Positions 23,945-33,290 of a DNA stretch of 64,000 nt are shown here, piece after piece. Source of the stretch: an uncultured Flavobacteriaceae bacterium (GTDB lineage: Bacteria; Bacteroidota; Bacteroidia; Flavobacteriales; Flavobacteriaceae); NCBI GenBank assembly GCA_947501845.1, contig CANMXP010000002.1, positions 62,001 through 126,000 of the forward strand, written 5' to 3'. The position numbers and the translations under genes are program-made. Position 1 is the first letter of the stretch. Every line of letters begins with the position of its first letter. The notes beneath the pieces were generated by a model that did not search any database, was not told the origin of the DNA, and saw only the letters and a list, made by a program, of their open reading frames with translations.

Positions 23945-26900
23945 TTAAAATTCTAAAAGAATCCCTGAGGTGATAGTTTTTGATAATGGCGATCGATTAG
24001 TTGTAATACCATTAAATGCCTGCTCTGGGTCAATGCCTTTATGAGATTGCCAAGTAAAAATATTATCCGCCTGTAAAAACAGCCTTAACTTGCTTAATCC
24101 TATTCTTTCAATTACTGCTTCTGGAAGATTATACCCAAACGTCAAACTTTTTAATCTTATATAATCATTTTTAAATAAGAATCGGGTTGAACGTGATGCG
24201 TGGTCGTTATTACTAGCCAATAGCAATGGGAAATTGGTAATATCTCCAGGGTTTTGCCAAGCATTAAAATTATCGGGATGCGCACTTCCACCAGGGTTTT
24301 CAAAAGGGTTTATAAGTGTAGAATAGTCAGAATCTAACAAATAAGCTCCAAAACTAAAATTGAATAATACATTTAAATCAAACTGTTTATATCTAATAAA
24401 AGAAGTAAATCCACCTTCTATATCTGGTAATGACGATTTCCCTTGCTCGTATCTTGTTGCGTCATCGTAGCTTTTCGTTGTTACTTTATCAATAACGTCT
24501 CCATTATTATCTAATACATCCATAAACCACATACCGCGTCCATCTGCAGGATCTACACCTGCCCATTCTCTAATAAAAAAGTCAAAAATAGAACCTCCAA
24601 CTCTGTAACGTTTGGACCCACTTAAAATCTCATCCTGAGGTAACTTAGTCCATTCGTTTTTGTTTAAGGCAAAATTTATACCTGTGGTCCAGGTAAAATC
24701 ATCGGTACTAAAATTAACCGATCTTAAAGAGGCTTCCCATCCAAAATTTTTGATCGACCCAATATTTGTAACAATTTTATTAACGCCTAAAGATCGTGGT
24801 AATGGTTTATCTAAAATAAGGTCTACAGATTCTTTATTATAATATTCTAAAGTTCCTGTAATTTTACCATTAAATAATTCGAAATCCGCTCCAATATTTA
24901 AAGATTCTACTTTTTCCCATCTTAAATTGATATCCGATACGCCTTCTAATAAGATTCCTGAATTACCTTCATTAACAAAGCCTGTTTGAAATACAGATTG
25001 AAAAGGGAAACGACTCGTGGTTCTATTATTTCCTAATTCTCCATAGGACCCTCTAAGCTTTAAAGATGTAAGCGTATTATTGTCTCTTAGAAAATTCTCT
25101 TTAGAAACAATCCAACTCACACCACCAGCCAAGAAGTTACCCCATCTGGTATCTTCATTAAAACGTGTAGACCCATCTCTTCTTATTGAAAACTCCCCGT
25201 AATATTTTTCATTGAAATTATAGTTTACTCTACCTAAGTAACTATTAATTCTTGATGTAATCATATTACCTCCAACAGTTTCTGGAGTTGTACTCCCATT
25301 TAAATTTTCTACTCCAGGTAAAAAGCCAGTACCTTGAGATAGTAAATCGTCTTGGGTATTCGTATAGGCCTCTGTAATTGCATCAATAGAGATACTATGG
25401 TCTCCAAAGCTGTTTTTATAATTTAACGATTGAATTGCATTTAGAGTTGTTGTTAAATCTCGATTCTGTGACACACGACCTCTTACATCATCTGCGGATG
25501 CTATACCAATCTTATCGTCATCAAAACTGAAAGAATCGAACAAATAATTCTCGTAACTTAATCGTGTTTTAAATGTTAGACCTTTAGAAAGGTTTATCTC
25601 CGCAAAAGCATTTGCCAAATAATTGGTTCGTATCCTTTTTTCTTTTCCTAAAGTTAAACTAGCTAAAAGGTTTTCACCGTTAAAGACTGGTCTGGTGCTA
25701 TTTACTGCTTGACCTGTTACAAGTCCATTTCCTAAATCGAAAATACGGTCTCCAGCTGCATCTCTAATTAAAACACCGTTAGCATCTCGGGCATATATGG
25801 GATAAATACTTGACAAACCATAAATCCATGAAATTGTCTGAATTGTACTTCCACTGGTTTGATCTGGGTTATTAGAATTAGAACGCGAAAAACTGGTATT
25901 AAGCCCTACCTTAAACCAATCATTTACCTGAGTTTCTAAATTTAATCTTGTGGCAACTCTTTCAAAATCAGAAGGTGTTACCGGACCTTCTTCATCTAAA
26001 TAGTCAAAAGACATAAAATATCTTGTTTTATCACTTCCTCCAGATATACTAAGGTTATGATTTACTCTAAGGTAATCCTCTCTAATAACTTCTTCTTCCC
26101 AATTAGAGTTCCATAATAAGTTAGCGCCAGCCACTAAATTACCATTAGTATCTATTGGGGTTGCAGCACTATATGGGTTATATCCTAAATAATCTATTAA
26201 TCCATTGGTGGCGTTTTGGGCAGCCTCGGCAGCTGTTTGACCATTTTCATATTGATTTGTATTTCTTAAAGCCTGCCATGTAAATTTTAAATAATCTTCT
26301 GGTGCAGCTAAATTGTGAATCCCAATAGTTGGGTTTGAAATTCCTATTTGAGATCTTAAGGTCACTTTTGGAGCTGCTCCTATATATCCTCTTTTGGTCG
26401 TAATTAATATAACACCTCCTGAAGCTCTCGATCCATACAAAGCTGATGAAGATGCATCTTTTAATACAGAAACAGATTCAATCTGGTCTTGACTTATTGT
26501 ACTAAGATTACCATTAAATGGTGCGCCATCTACAACAATTAGAGGCCCTCTTGCCAAACTTTCACTCGATATCCCTCTAATCCTAATAATAGGATTATTT
26601 CCTGGTTGACCACCAGCCGTTAATAAACTCAAACCTGGAACGGCTCCTTGTAATGCTCTTAATGGAGATGTTACTTGTTGTGTTTCTATCGTGGCACTTG
26701 AAACAACTCCAACCGCTCCAACAATAGACTCTCTTGTTTGTGACCCATAAGCCACAACAACAACCTCTTCAAGAGTTGTTGTATCTTCTTGTAAAGTCAC
26801 ATTTATAGTATTTGAAGTACCAACAGTAACTTCTTGATTTAGGTACCCAACAAAGCTGAATACTAAAATGTCTCCTTGGTTTACTTTAATTGAGTAATTT

Positions 26901-27076
26901 CCATCGAAATCTGTAGAAGCTCCTTTTGTAGAATTCTTAACTAGAATTGTGGCTCCTGGCAATGGTAAATTGTCTGCATCTGCGACTTTACCAGAAATAG
27001 TCCTCTCTTGTGCAAATGTTGATACAATACCAAACACAAAACACACTAGTACTAAATAGTAGTTTCTTACTTTCAT
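23945..27076 (-). CDS. SusC/RagA-family TonB-dependent outer-membrane transporter
   Basis: 1043 residues: a signal peptide (MKVRNYYLVLVCFVFGIVST), a carboxypeptidase-D regulatory-like domain (about 26-105, ISGKVADADNLPLPGATILV), a TonB-box-like EEVVVVAYGSQ, a plug domain with RIRGISSESLARGPLIVVDG and VLKDASSSALYGSRASGGVI, and then the beta-barrel to the C-terminus. It forms the outer-membrane channel of the SusCD pair. The 250 bp upstream contain two copies each of two short motifs, and the gene before that is a membrane-bound AraC regulator on the same strand, its likely controller. Confidence 0.95.
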   Translation of the reverse strand: MKVRNYYLVLVCFVFGIVSTFAQERTISGKVADADNLPLPGATILVKNSTKGASTDFDGNYSIKVNQGDILVFSFVGYLNQEVTVGTSNTINVTLQEDTTTLEEVVVVAYGSQTRESIVGAVGVVSSATIETQQVTSPLRALQGAVPGLSLLTAGGQPGNNPIIRIRGISSESLARGPLIVVDGAPFNGNLSTISQDQIESVSVLKDASSSALYGSRASGGVILITTKRGYIGAAPKVTLRSQIGISNPTIGIHNLAAPEDYLKFTWQALRNTNQYENGQTAAEAAQNATNGLIDYLGYNPYSAATPIDTNGNLVAGANLLWNSNWEEEVIREDYLRVNHNLSISGGSDKTRYFMSFDYLDEEGPVTPSDFERVATRLNLETQVNDWFKVGLNTSFSRSNSNNPDQTSGSTIQTISWIYGLSSIYPIYARDANGVLIRDAAGDRIFDLGNGLVTGQAVNSTRPVFNGENLLASLTLGKEKRIRTNYLANAFAEINLSKGLTFKTRLSYENYLFDSFSFDDDKIGIASADDVRGRVSQNRDLTTTLNAIQSLNYKNSFGDHSISIDAITEAYTNTQDDLLSQGTGFLPGVENLNGSTTPETVGGNMITSRINSYLGRVNYNFNEKYYGEFSIRRDGSTRFNEDTRWGNFLAGGVSWIVSKENFLRDNNTLTSLKLRGSYGELGNNRTTSRFPFQSVFQTGFVNEGNSGILLEGVSDINLRWEKVESLNIGADFELFNGKITGTLEYYNKESVDLILDKPLPRSLGVNKIVTNIGSIKNFGWEASLRSVNFSTDDFTWTTGINFALNKNEWTKLPQDEILSGSKRYRVGGSIFDFFIREWAGVDPADGRGMWFMDVLDNNGDVIDKVTTKSYDDATRYEQGKSSLPDIEGGFTSFIRYKQFDLNVLFNFSFGAYLLDSDYSTLINPFENPGGSAHPDNFNAWQNPGDITNFPLLLASNNDHASRSTRFLFKNDYIRLKSLTFGYNLPEAVIERIGLSKLRLFLQADNIFTWQSHKGIDPEQAFNGITTNRSPLSKTITSGILLEF

Positions 27077-27184
27077 AAATTAAAATGTTTATTTGAATTA
27101 GTCAGCGCAGATTGAAAATAAGGTAGGCAGTAAAGATTTTTTTAAGTGACTAATTCAAAAAATTATACTCTACGTAATGAATTT

Positions 27185-27307
27185 AAAGCTTAGAAGAATC
27201 TAATATATTTAGTAAAGCTCTATACCACCTTACCTTATTACAATTGCAATGATAAAAGAAAGAATAAAGCTTAGATTTGGAGGTAATTCTTATAATACCT
27301 TACCTTA
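27185..27307. promoter_or_regulatory. Duplicated motif pair upstream of susC (candidate regulator sites)
   Basis: AAAGCTTAGA occurs at 27185-27194 and 27266-27275, and ACCTTACCTTA at 27227-27237 and 27297-27307, in alternating order. Read towards susC, the order is TAAGGTAAGGT, TCTAAGCTTT, TAAGGTAAGGT, TCTAAGCTTT. Further half-sites (ACCTTACC extended at 27302-27309, TTTACCTTG near 27319) lie next to the second copy. This is the upstream region of the susCD operon and probably binds the neighbouring AraC-type regulator. Confidence 0.55.
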
Positions 27308-27329
27308 CCGAAGATAGTTTACCTTGTGT

Positions 27330-28874
27330 TTACTCGTATATATTATTTTTAAGCTGAGAGTTTATAAACTCTGAAGGTGTTAACGAAGTCTCTTTTTTAA
27401 ATGCTTTATTAAATGTAACCTTATTATTATAACCAACTTCATAAGCGATATCAATAATGTTAAGGCTTCCATGAACATCTTCTTTAAGAATAGTAATAGC
27501 TTCTTTAATTCTAAATTTATTTATAAGTTCAAAAAAATTTATATTAAAATGCTCATTTATTATTTGGGATGTGTTATGCCTCGTAGTGTTTAACCTTTGA
27601 GATAGTGCCTCTAGATTTATATTGTTTTCTTTATATATTTTATCTTCAACAAACAACCTAATTAAGTTTTCTTTAAGTTCTTGTGATAAAGCATCTGTAA
27701 GCCCCGATTTTTGATATTTTTCTAAAAACGCCTCATCCTTTGATGCTAAGCTTTTATTTTCAAATATACTTGGTCTCACATAGGCCATAAACGCTATATA
27801 AATAATCATAATCGTCATGACTCCTATTTGGGCATGATAAATAAAACTTGAAATGTTACCCAATGCCCCAAATGCAGATATTCCATAAATTAAATAGGAA
27901 ACAATGTAGGCTATATGAATTCTGTAAATAATTCTTTTCCATTTATCTTGTTGCTGTAAGTTAACCTCTTTGGCTTCATTATTCTCTTGTTGTTTCTTGA
28001 ACTTAAGGAGCCTAGAAATAAGAAATGCATAAACAATTAACGAGCTAATTTTTGAAATAAAAATTATGGCACCATGACTTTTATAAGGGATATATATAGA
28101 CAACAACATCTTAACCTTTTCTTGTGAAGACAATGAATATACTGGAAGCAGACATATAAATAAGGCTAATGTTGGCAAGAAGTGAAGTAAATCAATCCAC
28201 CCAAATTTGTAATTTTGTGTGATACTTTTAAAATAAAAATATAATAATGGTCCATACAACACTGAAAAAGCAGACGACATTCTATATGTATGCGGAAATT
28301 CATATTGTATATTAGATATGTACAAAACAAATTCAAGAATAAATAAAGAATGTACTCCAACGAAACTACCTATAAATATTTTAGCATTCCTATTAGCCCC
28401 TTTAGTAAAATTTATTATTACCATAAAGAAAAAGCCTATTAAGGCCGCATAAAAATACATAAACACTAATGGTGTCACCTTAAACAAATACCTATTATTG
28501 AGATATTTATATTCTTTTGTATCTTTAATCACCTCGTAAGCTCGATCATTTAAAATTGAAAAATCTAAGGAATTCTCAATATACTTTGTTGTAAAAAGTA
28601 GTGCATCTTCTGGTTGACCAAGGTCTGCATTAAGTATTGCTAAGTTCTTGAATATTTTGATTGAATCTGAGTGCTTTTCATTTATAGCATCATGATAAAG
28701 TATCAATAATTCTAATTGCGTCATATCATTACTGATATTTTTCTGCTTTATTAGACTGTCTATTTGTGTTAAGGGTAAATTACGAGCTGTATTTAATTTT
28801 GGAGCAGCAACCAATTTGTTAGGCATAACAAACAAGCATAAAACAAAAAGTAATATTTTTGAGTTATAAGACAT
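27330..28874 (-). CDS. Membrane-anchored AraC-family regulator with periplasmic N-terminal domain
   Basis: 514 residues. A signal-peptide-like start (MSYNSKILLFVLCLFVMPNK) and a soluble, probably periplasmic helical region (to about 130) are followed by about seven membrane segments (for example TPLVFMYFYAALIGFFFMVI and IAYIVSYLIYGISAFGALG). A cytoplasmic AraC double helix-turn-helix closes the protein, with LEALSQRLNTTRHNTSQIIN and, ending the family signature, AYEVGYNNKVTFNKAFKKET. It looks like a one-protein signal transducer with sensor, membrane and DNA-binding parts. The gene lies upstream of the susCD-lipoprotein operon on the same strand, with operator-like repeats in between. The ligand is unknown. 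Confidence 0.85.
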   Translation of the reverse strand: MSYNSKILLFVLCLFVMPNKLVAAPKLNTARNLPLTQIDSLIKQKNISNDMTQLELLILYHDAINEKHSDSIKIFKNLAILNADLGQPEDALLFTTKYIENSLDFSILNDRAYEVIKDTKEYKYLNNRYLFKVTPLVFMYFYAALIGFFFMVIINFTKGANRNAKIFIGSFVGVHSLFILEFVLYISNIQYEFPHTYRMSSAFSVLYGPLLYFYFKSITQNYKFGWIDLLHFLPTLALFICLLPVYSLSSQEKVKMLLSIYIPYKSHGAIIFISKISSLIVYAFLISRLLKFKKQQENNEAKEVNLQQQDKWKRIIYRIHIAYIVSYLIYGISAFGALGNISSFIYHAQIGVMTIMIIYIAFMAYVRPSIFENKSLASKDEAFLEKYQKSGLTDALSQELKENLIRLFVEDKIYKENNINLEALSQRLNTTRHNTSQIINEHFNINFFELINKFRIKEAITILKEDVHGSLNIIDIAYEVGYNNKVTFNKAFKKETSLTPSEFINSQLKNNIYE

Positions 28875-29087
28875 AAAATGGGTTGATTGAAATAGCTACT
28901 GCAATGCTTATTAAGCAACATACTATGAAATATATAAATAAAGGAGGTTATACTTCTTAAAAAAACCTTAAAAAAGTAACTCCCGATAATAATATACCTC
29001 AAAAAAAGGCGTTTTGTAGCTTGTTTTTTACAAAAATTTGCAAAAAACTATACTAATCCTTTAAATATAAATTTTGGTAACAACTAA

Positions 29088-30116
29088 TTATTTGGCTTCT
29101 TCCCTAACCTTTTGCTCCCATTGCCATGCAGAACGCATAGCATCATCTAATGATAATTGAGTTTTCCAACCTAATTCATCATTTGCTTTATTGGTATCTG
29201 CATAAGCAGAAATAATATCACCTTCTCTCCTATCTACAATTTTATAATTTAGTTTTACTCCAGAAACACGTTCAAAAGACTGAACAACTTCCAGAACCGA
29301 ACTTCCCTTTCCTGTTCCTAAATTAAAGGTTTCATAATTAGATTTGTTTTTATTTTGAAGCAAACGGTCTAAAGCAACAACATGAGCTTTTGCTAAATCT
29401 ACTACATGAATATAATCTCGAATACAGGTACCATCAGACGTAGGATAATCATCACCAAAAACAGATAATTCTTTACGTATACCTATGGCTGTTTGTGTAA
29501 TAAAAGGCACTAAATTTTGTGGAACCCCGATTGGTAATTCTCCAATCATAGTTGATTCATGGGCTCCAACTGGATTAAAATAACGTAATGCAATCGCTTT
29601 TAAATTAGAAGTCACTTTACAGGTATCTCTAATTATTTCTTCTCCAATTTGCTTCGTATTTCCATAAGGAGACTCTGCTTGCTTTACTGGAGCATTTTCT
29701 GTTATTGGTAACTCATCAGCTTGTCCATATACAGTACAAGACGAACTAAAGATAAAACTTGCTGATGGTAATTTTTGTAATTCTTTTAAAATATAAACTA
29801 AAGTCCCTAAATTGTTTTCGTAATACAATAAAGGTTCTTTTACACTTTCACCTACTGCTTTACTAGCTGCAAAATGTATAACTCCTTTTACATCATTATG
29901 TTTTTCAAAAAAAGCTTCAACACCTACTTTATTTTTTAAGTCTAATTTTTCAAAAAGTGGTGCTTTACCTGTTATAGCTTTAATGCCATCTAAAACCTTA
30001 ATAGTAGAATTTGACAAATCATCAATTATTACAACTTCGTAACCCTTATTTTGTAATTCAACTACGGTGTGCGATCCTATGAACCCTAATCCTCCAGTAA
30101 CTAATATTTTATCCAT
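29088..30116 (-). CDS. galE: UDP-glucose 4-epimerase
   Basis: 342 residues of the extended SDR family. It interconverts UDP-glucose and UDP-galactose (or their N-acetyl forms) with tightly bound NAD. The NAD motif is ILVTGGLGFIGSHTVVELQN, and the catalytic residues lie in FSSSCTVYGQ and SPYGNTKQIGEEI (YxxxK). ALRYFNPVGAHESTMIGE and GTCIRDYIHVVDLAKAHVVA are typical GalE segments. The start codon overlaps the end of the aminotransferase gene by 8 bp (ATGGATAA), indicating translational coupling and a joint role in nucleotide-sugar supply for surface polysaccharide. Confidence 0.93.
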   Translation of the reverse strand: MDKILVTGGLGFIGSHTVVELQNKGYEVVIIDDLSNSTIKVLDGIKAITGKAPLFEKLDLKNKVGVEAFFEKHNDVKGVIHFAASKAVGESVKEPLLYYENNLGTLVYILKELQKLPSASFIFSSSCTVYGQADELPITENAPVKQAESPYGNTKQIGEEIIRDTCKVTSNLKAIALRYFNPVGAHESTMIGELPIGVPQNLVPFITQTAIGIRKELSVFGDDYPTSDGTCIRDYIHVVDLAKAHVVALDRLLQNKNKSNYETFNLGTGKGSSVLEVVQSFERVSGVKLNYKIVDRREGDIISAYADTNKANDELGWKTQLSLDDAMRSAWQWEQKVREEAK

Positions 30117-31263
30117 TTATAAATTTAATAATTGTTGATGTAATATATTCTATTTGTTCGTTATCTAACTCTGTATGCATTGGTAAAGAAACAACCTCTT
30201 TAACTAATTGATTTGTTATATTAAAATCATCTTCTTTATACCTTTCATCCTTATATGCTTTTTGATTATGAAGCGGAATTGGATAATATACACCACAAGG
30301 TATGTCATGTGCATTTAGATGTTTTACCAATGCATCTCTATCTATACCTTTTATTCTTAGTGTATATTGATGAAAAACATGACAATCGCAAGTATCACAA
30401 GTATCTTGACAACCATTTGACACTATTGGTGTTATTACATTCTCGTGAGTTTTAAATGCTTCATCATATTTTTTTGCTGCATTTTGCCGGGCTTTATTAT
30501 AAGTATCCAAATGCGGTAATTTAGCATCTAAAACTGCTGCCTGGATACTATCCAAACGCGAATTCACACCTACAACATCATGGTGATAGCGTTCATACAT
30601 ACCATGGTTTACAATACCTCTAATGGTATGTGCTAAATCATCATCATTGGTGAATATAGCCCCTCCGTCTCCATAACAACCTAAATTTTTAGATGGAAAA
30701 AAGGAAGTAGAAGCCACATGCCCAATAGTTCCTGCTTTCGCTTTACTACCGTCTTTATAGGTATAAGATGCTCCAATAGCTTGTGCATTGTCTTCAATTA
30801 CAAACAAATTATGTTCTTGGGCAATTTCCATGATAGCTTCCATATTAGCACACTGGCCAAATAAATGTACTGGTACAATGGCTTTTGTTTTAGGCGTTAT
30901 AACTTTTTTAATGGCTTCAATATTTATATTGAAATCGTCTTCATTAACATCTACTAAAACTGGTGTTAATTGTAATAATGCGATGACCTCAACGGTTGCA
31001 GCGAAAGTAAAATCGGCAGTTATAATCTCATCACCTGGCTTTAGCCCCAAACCCATCATTGCTATTTGCAAGGCATCTGTCCCATTGGCACAAGGAATAA
31101 CATGCTTAACTCCTAAATATTGCTCTAAATTCTTTTGAAATTCATGAACCTTAGGTCCATTTATAAATGTGGTATTTTCTAAAACTTCTTGGATAGAAGG
31201 GTTAACAACATCTCTAATGTCATTATACTGACCTTTAAGATCAACCATTTGAATTTTCTTCAT
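30109..31263 (-). CDS. DegT/DnrJ/EryC1/StrS-family sugar aminotransferase
   Basis: 384 residues, PLP-dependent. It probably transfers an amino group from glutamate to a nucleotide-linked keto-sugar. Motifs: VIPCANGTDALQIAMMGLGL, GDEIITADFTFAATVEVIAL, the PLP aspartate segment LFVIEDNAQAIGASY, the lysine in SFFPSKNLGCYGDGGAIFTN, and LDSIQAAVLDAKLPHL. An unusual insertion, CQDTCDTCDCHVFHQY near residue 285, packs four cysteines in nine residues next to the substrate-binding loop. The gene overlaps galE and is divergent from waaA, so it belongs to LPS or capsule sugar synthesis. Confidence 0.9.
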   Translation of the reverse strand: MKKIQMVDLKGQYNDIRDVVNPSIQEVLENTTFINGPKVHEFQKNLEQYLGVKHVIPCANGTDALQIAMMGLGLKPGDEIITADFTFAATVEVIALLQLTPVLVDVNEDDFNINIEAIKKVITPKTKAIVPVHLFGQCANMEAIMEIAQEHNLFVIEDNAQAIGASYTYKDGSKAKAGTIGHVASTSFFPSKNLGCYGDGGAIFTNDDDLAHTIRGIVNHGMYERYHHDVVGVNSRLDSIQAAVLDAKLPHLDTYNKARQNAAKKYDEAFKTHENVITPIVSNGCQDTCDTCDCHVFHQYTLRIKGIDRDALVKHLNAHDIPCGVYYPIPLHNQKAYKDERYKEDDFNITNQLVKEVVSLPMHTELDNEQIEYITSTIIKFING

Positions 31264-31427
31264 CTAAAAAAAATTGCAGTCTTTTTTATTATTTCAAACA
31301 AAACACTAAAGACTTATTTTTATGAACACCCATATGTGGGGTTAACTGCCCACAAAATTACAAAATTCATTTACGCTAACCAATGAATTTGTTTTAAAGA
31401 AATGTATTTTAGCAGCAAAGAAAAGAA

Positions 31428-32663
31428 TTGAGTTTTATTTATAACATAGGTATACATATCCTGCATTTTGGATTAAAATGTGCTTCCCTATTTAATGAGA
31501 AAATTAAGAAGGGCGTAGTCGGTCGTCAAAACACATTTAAGGTTCTTGAAAGTCATTTAAATTCTAGCGACAAAACCTTATGGTTTCATTGTGCTTCTTT
31601 AGGTGAATACGAGCAAGGGCTTCCCGTTTTTAAAGAACTAAGAAAACAATATAAAGCGCATAAAATTGTGCTTAGCTTCTTTTCCCCTTCTGGTTATGAA
31701 ATTCGTAAAAACTCACCTGTTGCAGACATTATTGTTTACTTGCCTTTAGACAGCAAGAGCCTTGCAAAACGATTTGTAAATATTGTTAATCCTGAACTTA
31801 CCATTTTTGTTAAATACGATATTTGGCCCAATTTTTTAAATGAATTAAAAAGAAGACAGCTACGTGCTATTTTAATTTCGGCTGCATTTAGGAGGAATCA
31901 ATCTTATTTTAAGTTTTATGGTACAGAATTAAAACGTGCCTTATTTACTTTTGAACACATTTTTACTCAAAATGAGACTTCAAAAGCTTTGCTTCAATCG
32001 ATAAACTACAACAAGGTAACTGTTAGCGGAGACACACGTTTTGATCGTGTTTTCAGTCAACTGGAATTGGACAACAGCTTAAGTTTTATAGAGACTTTTA
32101 AAGACAACAAACCATGCATAGTTGCTGGTAGTACATGGCCTGAAGATGAAAATTTATTGATTAATTACATTAACACCTGCAACCATGATCATGTAAAATT
32201 TATTATAGCTCCTCATAATATAAAAGCATCACAAATAAATAACATTCAAGACAAACTGAACGTCGAATCCATATTGTATTCCAAAAAAAATGACAAACAG
32301 TTAAATAATGCTCGGGTTTTTATAATAGATACTATTGGAATTCTCTCAAAAATTTACAGTTATGCAGATATTGCTTATGTTGGTGGCGCCATGGGGCATA
32401 CTGGCTTACATAATACTTTAGAGCCTGCTGTATTTGCCTTGCCTATTATTATAGGTTCCAATCACAAAAAATTCCCTGAAGCAAAAGCCATGATAGATAT
32501 AAATGGCATGTTTTCTGTTTCCAATCAAAAAGATTTTAATACTATTTTAAACGAATTGATTCAAAATAAGGAAAAACGAATGTCTTCAGGAAAAAATAAT
32601 GGTGATTATATTAAAAAAAACAGGGGAGCTGTCATCCAAATACTAGATTATCTGCGTATATAA
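31428..32663 (+). CDS. waaA: 3-deoxy-D-manno-octulosonic acid (Kdo) transferase
   Basis: 411 residues. Adds Kdo from CMP-Kdo to lipid A at the inner membrane. An N-terminal hydrophobic anchor is followed by the catalytic acidic motif in LWFHCASLGEYEQGLPVFKE, FSPSGYEIR, the IWPNFLNELKRRQ segment, and the C-terminal nucleotide-binding region CIVAGSTWPEDENLLINYIN with GGAMGHTGLHNTLEPAVFAL. The only plausible start is TTG at 31428, because an in-frame stop lies just upstream and no ATG is near. It is divergent from the aminotransferase-galE pair, forming an envelope-sugar locus. Confidence 0.93.
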   Translation: MSFIYNIGIHILHFGLKCASLFNEKIKKGVVGRQNTFKVLESHLNSSDKTLWFHCASLGEYEQGLPVFKELRKQYKAHKIVLSFFSPSGYEIRKNSPVADIIVYLPLDSKSLAKRFVNIVNPELTIFVKYDIWPNFLNELKRRQLRAILISAAFRRNQSYFKFYGTELKRALFTFEHIFTQNETSKALLQSINYNKVTVSGDTRFDRVFSQLELDNSLSFIETFKDNKPCIVAGSTWPEDENLLINYINTCNHDHVKFIIAPHNIKASQINNIQDKLNVESILYSKKNDKQLNNARVFIIDTIGILSKIYSYADIAYVGGAMGHTGLHNTLEPAVFALPIIIGSNHKKFPEAKAMIDINGMFSVSNQKDFNTILNELIQNKEKRMSSGKNNGDYIKKNRGAVIQILDYLRI

Positions 32664-32811
32664 GGTATTTTACCGATTAAATGTTAAAAAAATTAACACA
32701 AAACTCTTAGAATATACTAAAAGTTATTAAATTCGTCATTAGCATTTTAATACTCGATTAGTAATCAGTATTTTAATGCTCAAAAATAATTAACACTAAA
32801 AACAAAGAACA

Positions 32812-33153
32812 ATGAAAAAATTATTATTAAGTACCGCTTTATTACTAGTACTAAGTTTATCTTTTACTTCTTGTAGAGATACTAAAAAAGCTGAAGAAGC
32901 CGCTGATGCTGCTGTAGAAGCTGCTGCTGACGCTACTGAAGCTGCTGCTGATGCTGCTGGCGAGGCTGTTGAGGCTGCTGCCGATACTGTAGAAGAAGCT
33001 GCTGGCGATGCTGTTGAGGCTGCTGGTGAAGCTGTTGATGCCGCTGCTGATGCTGCAGAAGGTGCTGCTGATGCTGCTGGCGAAGCCGTTGACAAAGCTG
33101 CTGATGCTGCAAAAAGCAAAATTGACGAAGTAAAGAAAGAAGCTGGTCACTAA
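32812..33153 (+). CDS. Alanine/glutamate-rich helical-repeat lipoprotein
   Basis: 113 residues. The lipoprotein signal (MKKLLLSTALLLVLSLSFTS, cysteine at 21) is followed by about 75 residues made almost only of A, E, D, V and G in repeating units such as AADAAGEAVEAAADTVEEAA, then a basic end (KSKIDEVKKEAGH). The pattern is that of a long amphipathic helix like LEA or apolipoprotein repeats, probably lying on or spanning from a membrane. The DNA is an internal GCTGCTGATGCTGCTGG-type repeat, so copy number may vary between strains. Reverse-strand and shifted frames here are by-products of this composition. A strong terminator follows. Function unknown. Confidence 0.8.
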   Translation: MKKLLLSTALLLVLSLSFTSCRDTKKAEEAADAAVEAAADATEAAADAAGEAVEAAADTVEEAAGDAVEAAGEAVDAAADAAEGAADAAGEAVDKAADAAKSKIDEVKKEAGH

Positions 33154-33173
33154 ATACCAAGATATCTTTTAAA

Positions 33174-33206
33174 CAAAAAAGACCGCCATATGGCGGTCTT
33201 TTTTAT
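33174..33206 (+). terminator. Strong terminator after the Ala-rich lipoprotein gene
   Basis: GACCGCCATATGGCGGTC (33181-33198) is a perfect palindrome flanked by A6 and T6, so it can work in both directions. Confidence 0.9.
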
Positions 33207-33290
33207 TAATATGTATTTTGTTTGAGTAATATTAATGTTCAATCATCTCCTTCTATTTTTACGGTATTTCCTTTTAATACTGCACTGCTA

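Noticed and set aside
32796-33160. Long open frames on the minus strand and in shifted phase over the Ala-rich lipoprotein gene
   Set aside because: They arise from the low-complexity GCT/GAT repeat. They have no signal, domain or start context, whereas the plus-strand frame has a perfect lipoprotein signal and its own terminator.
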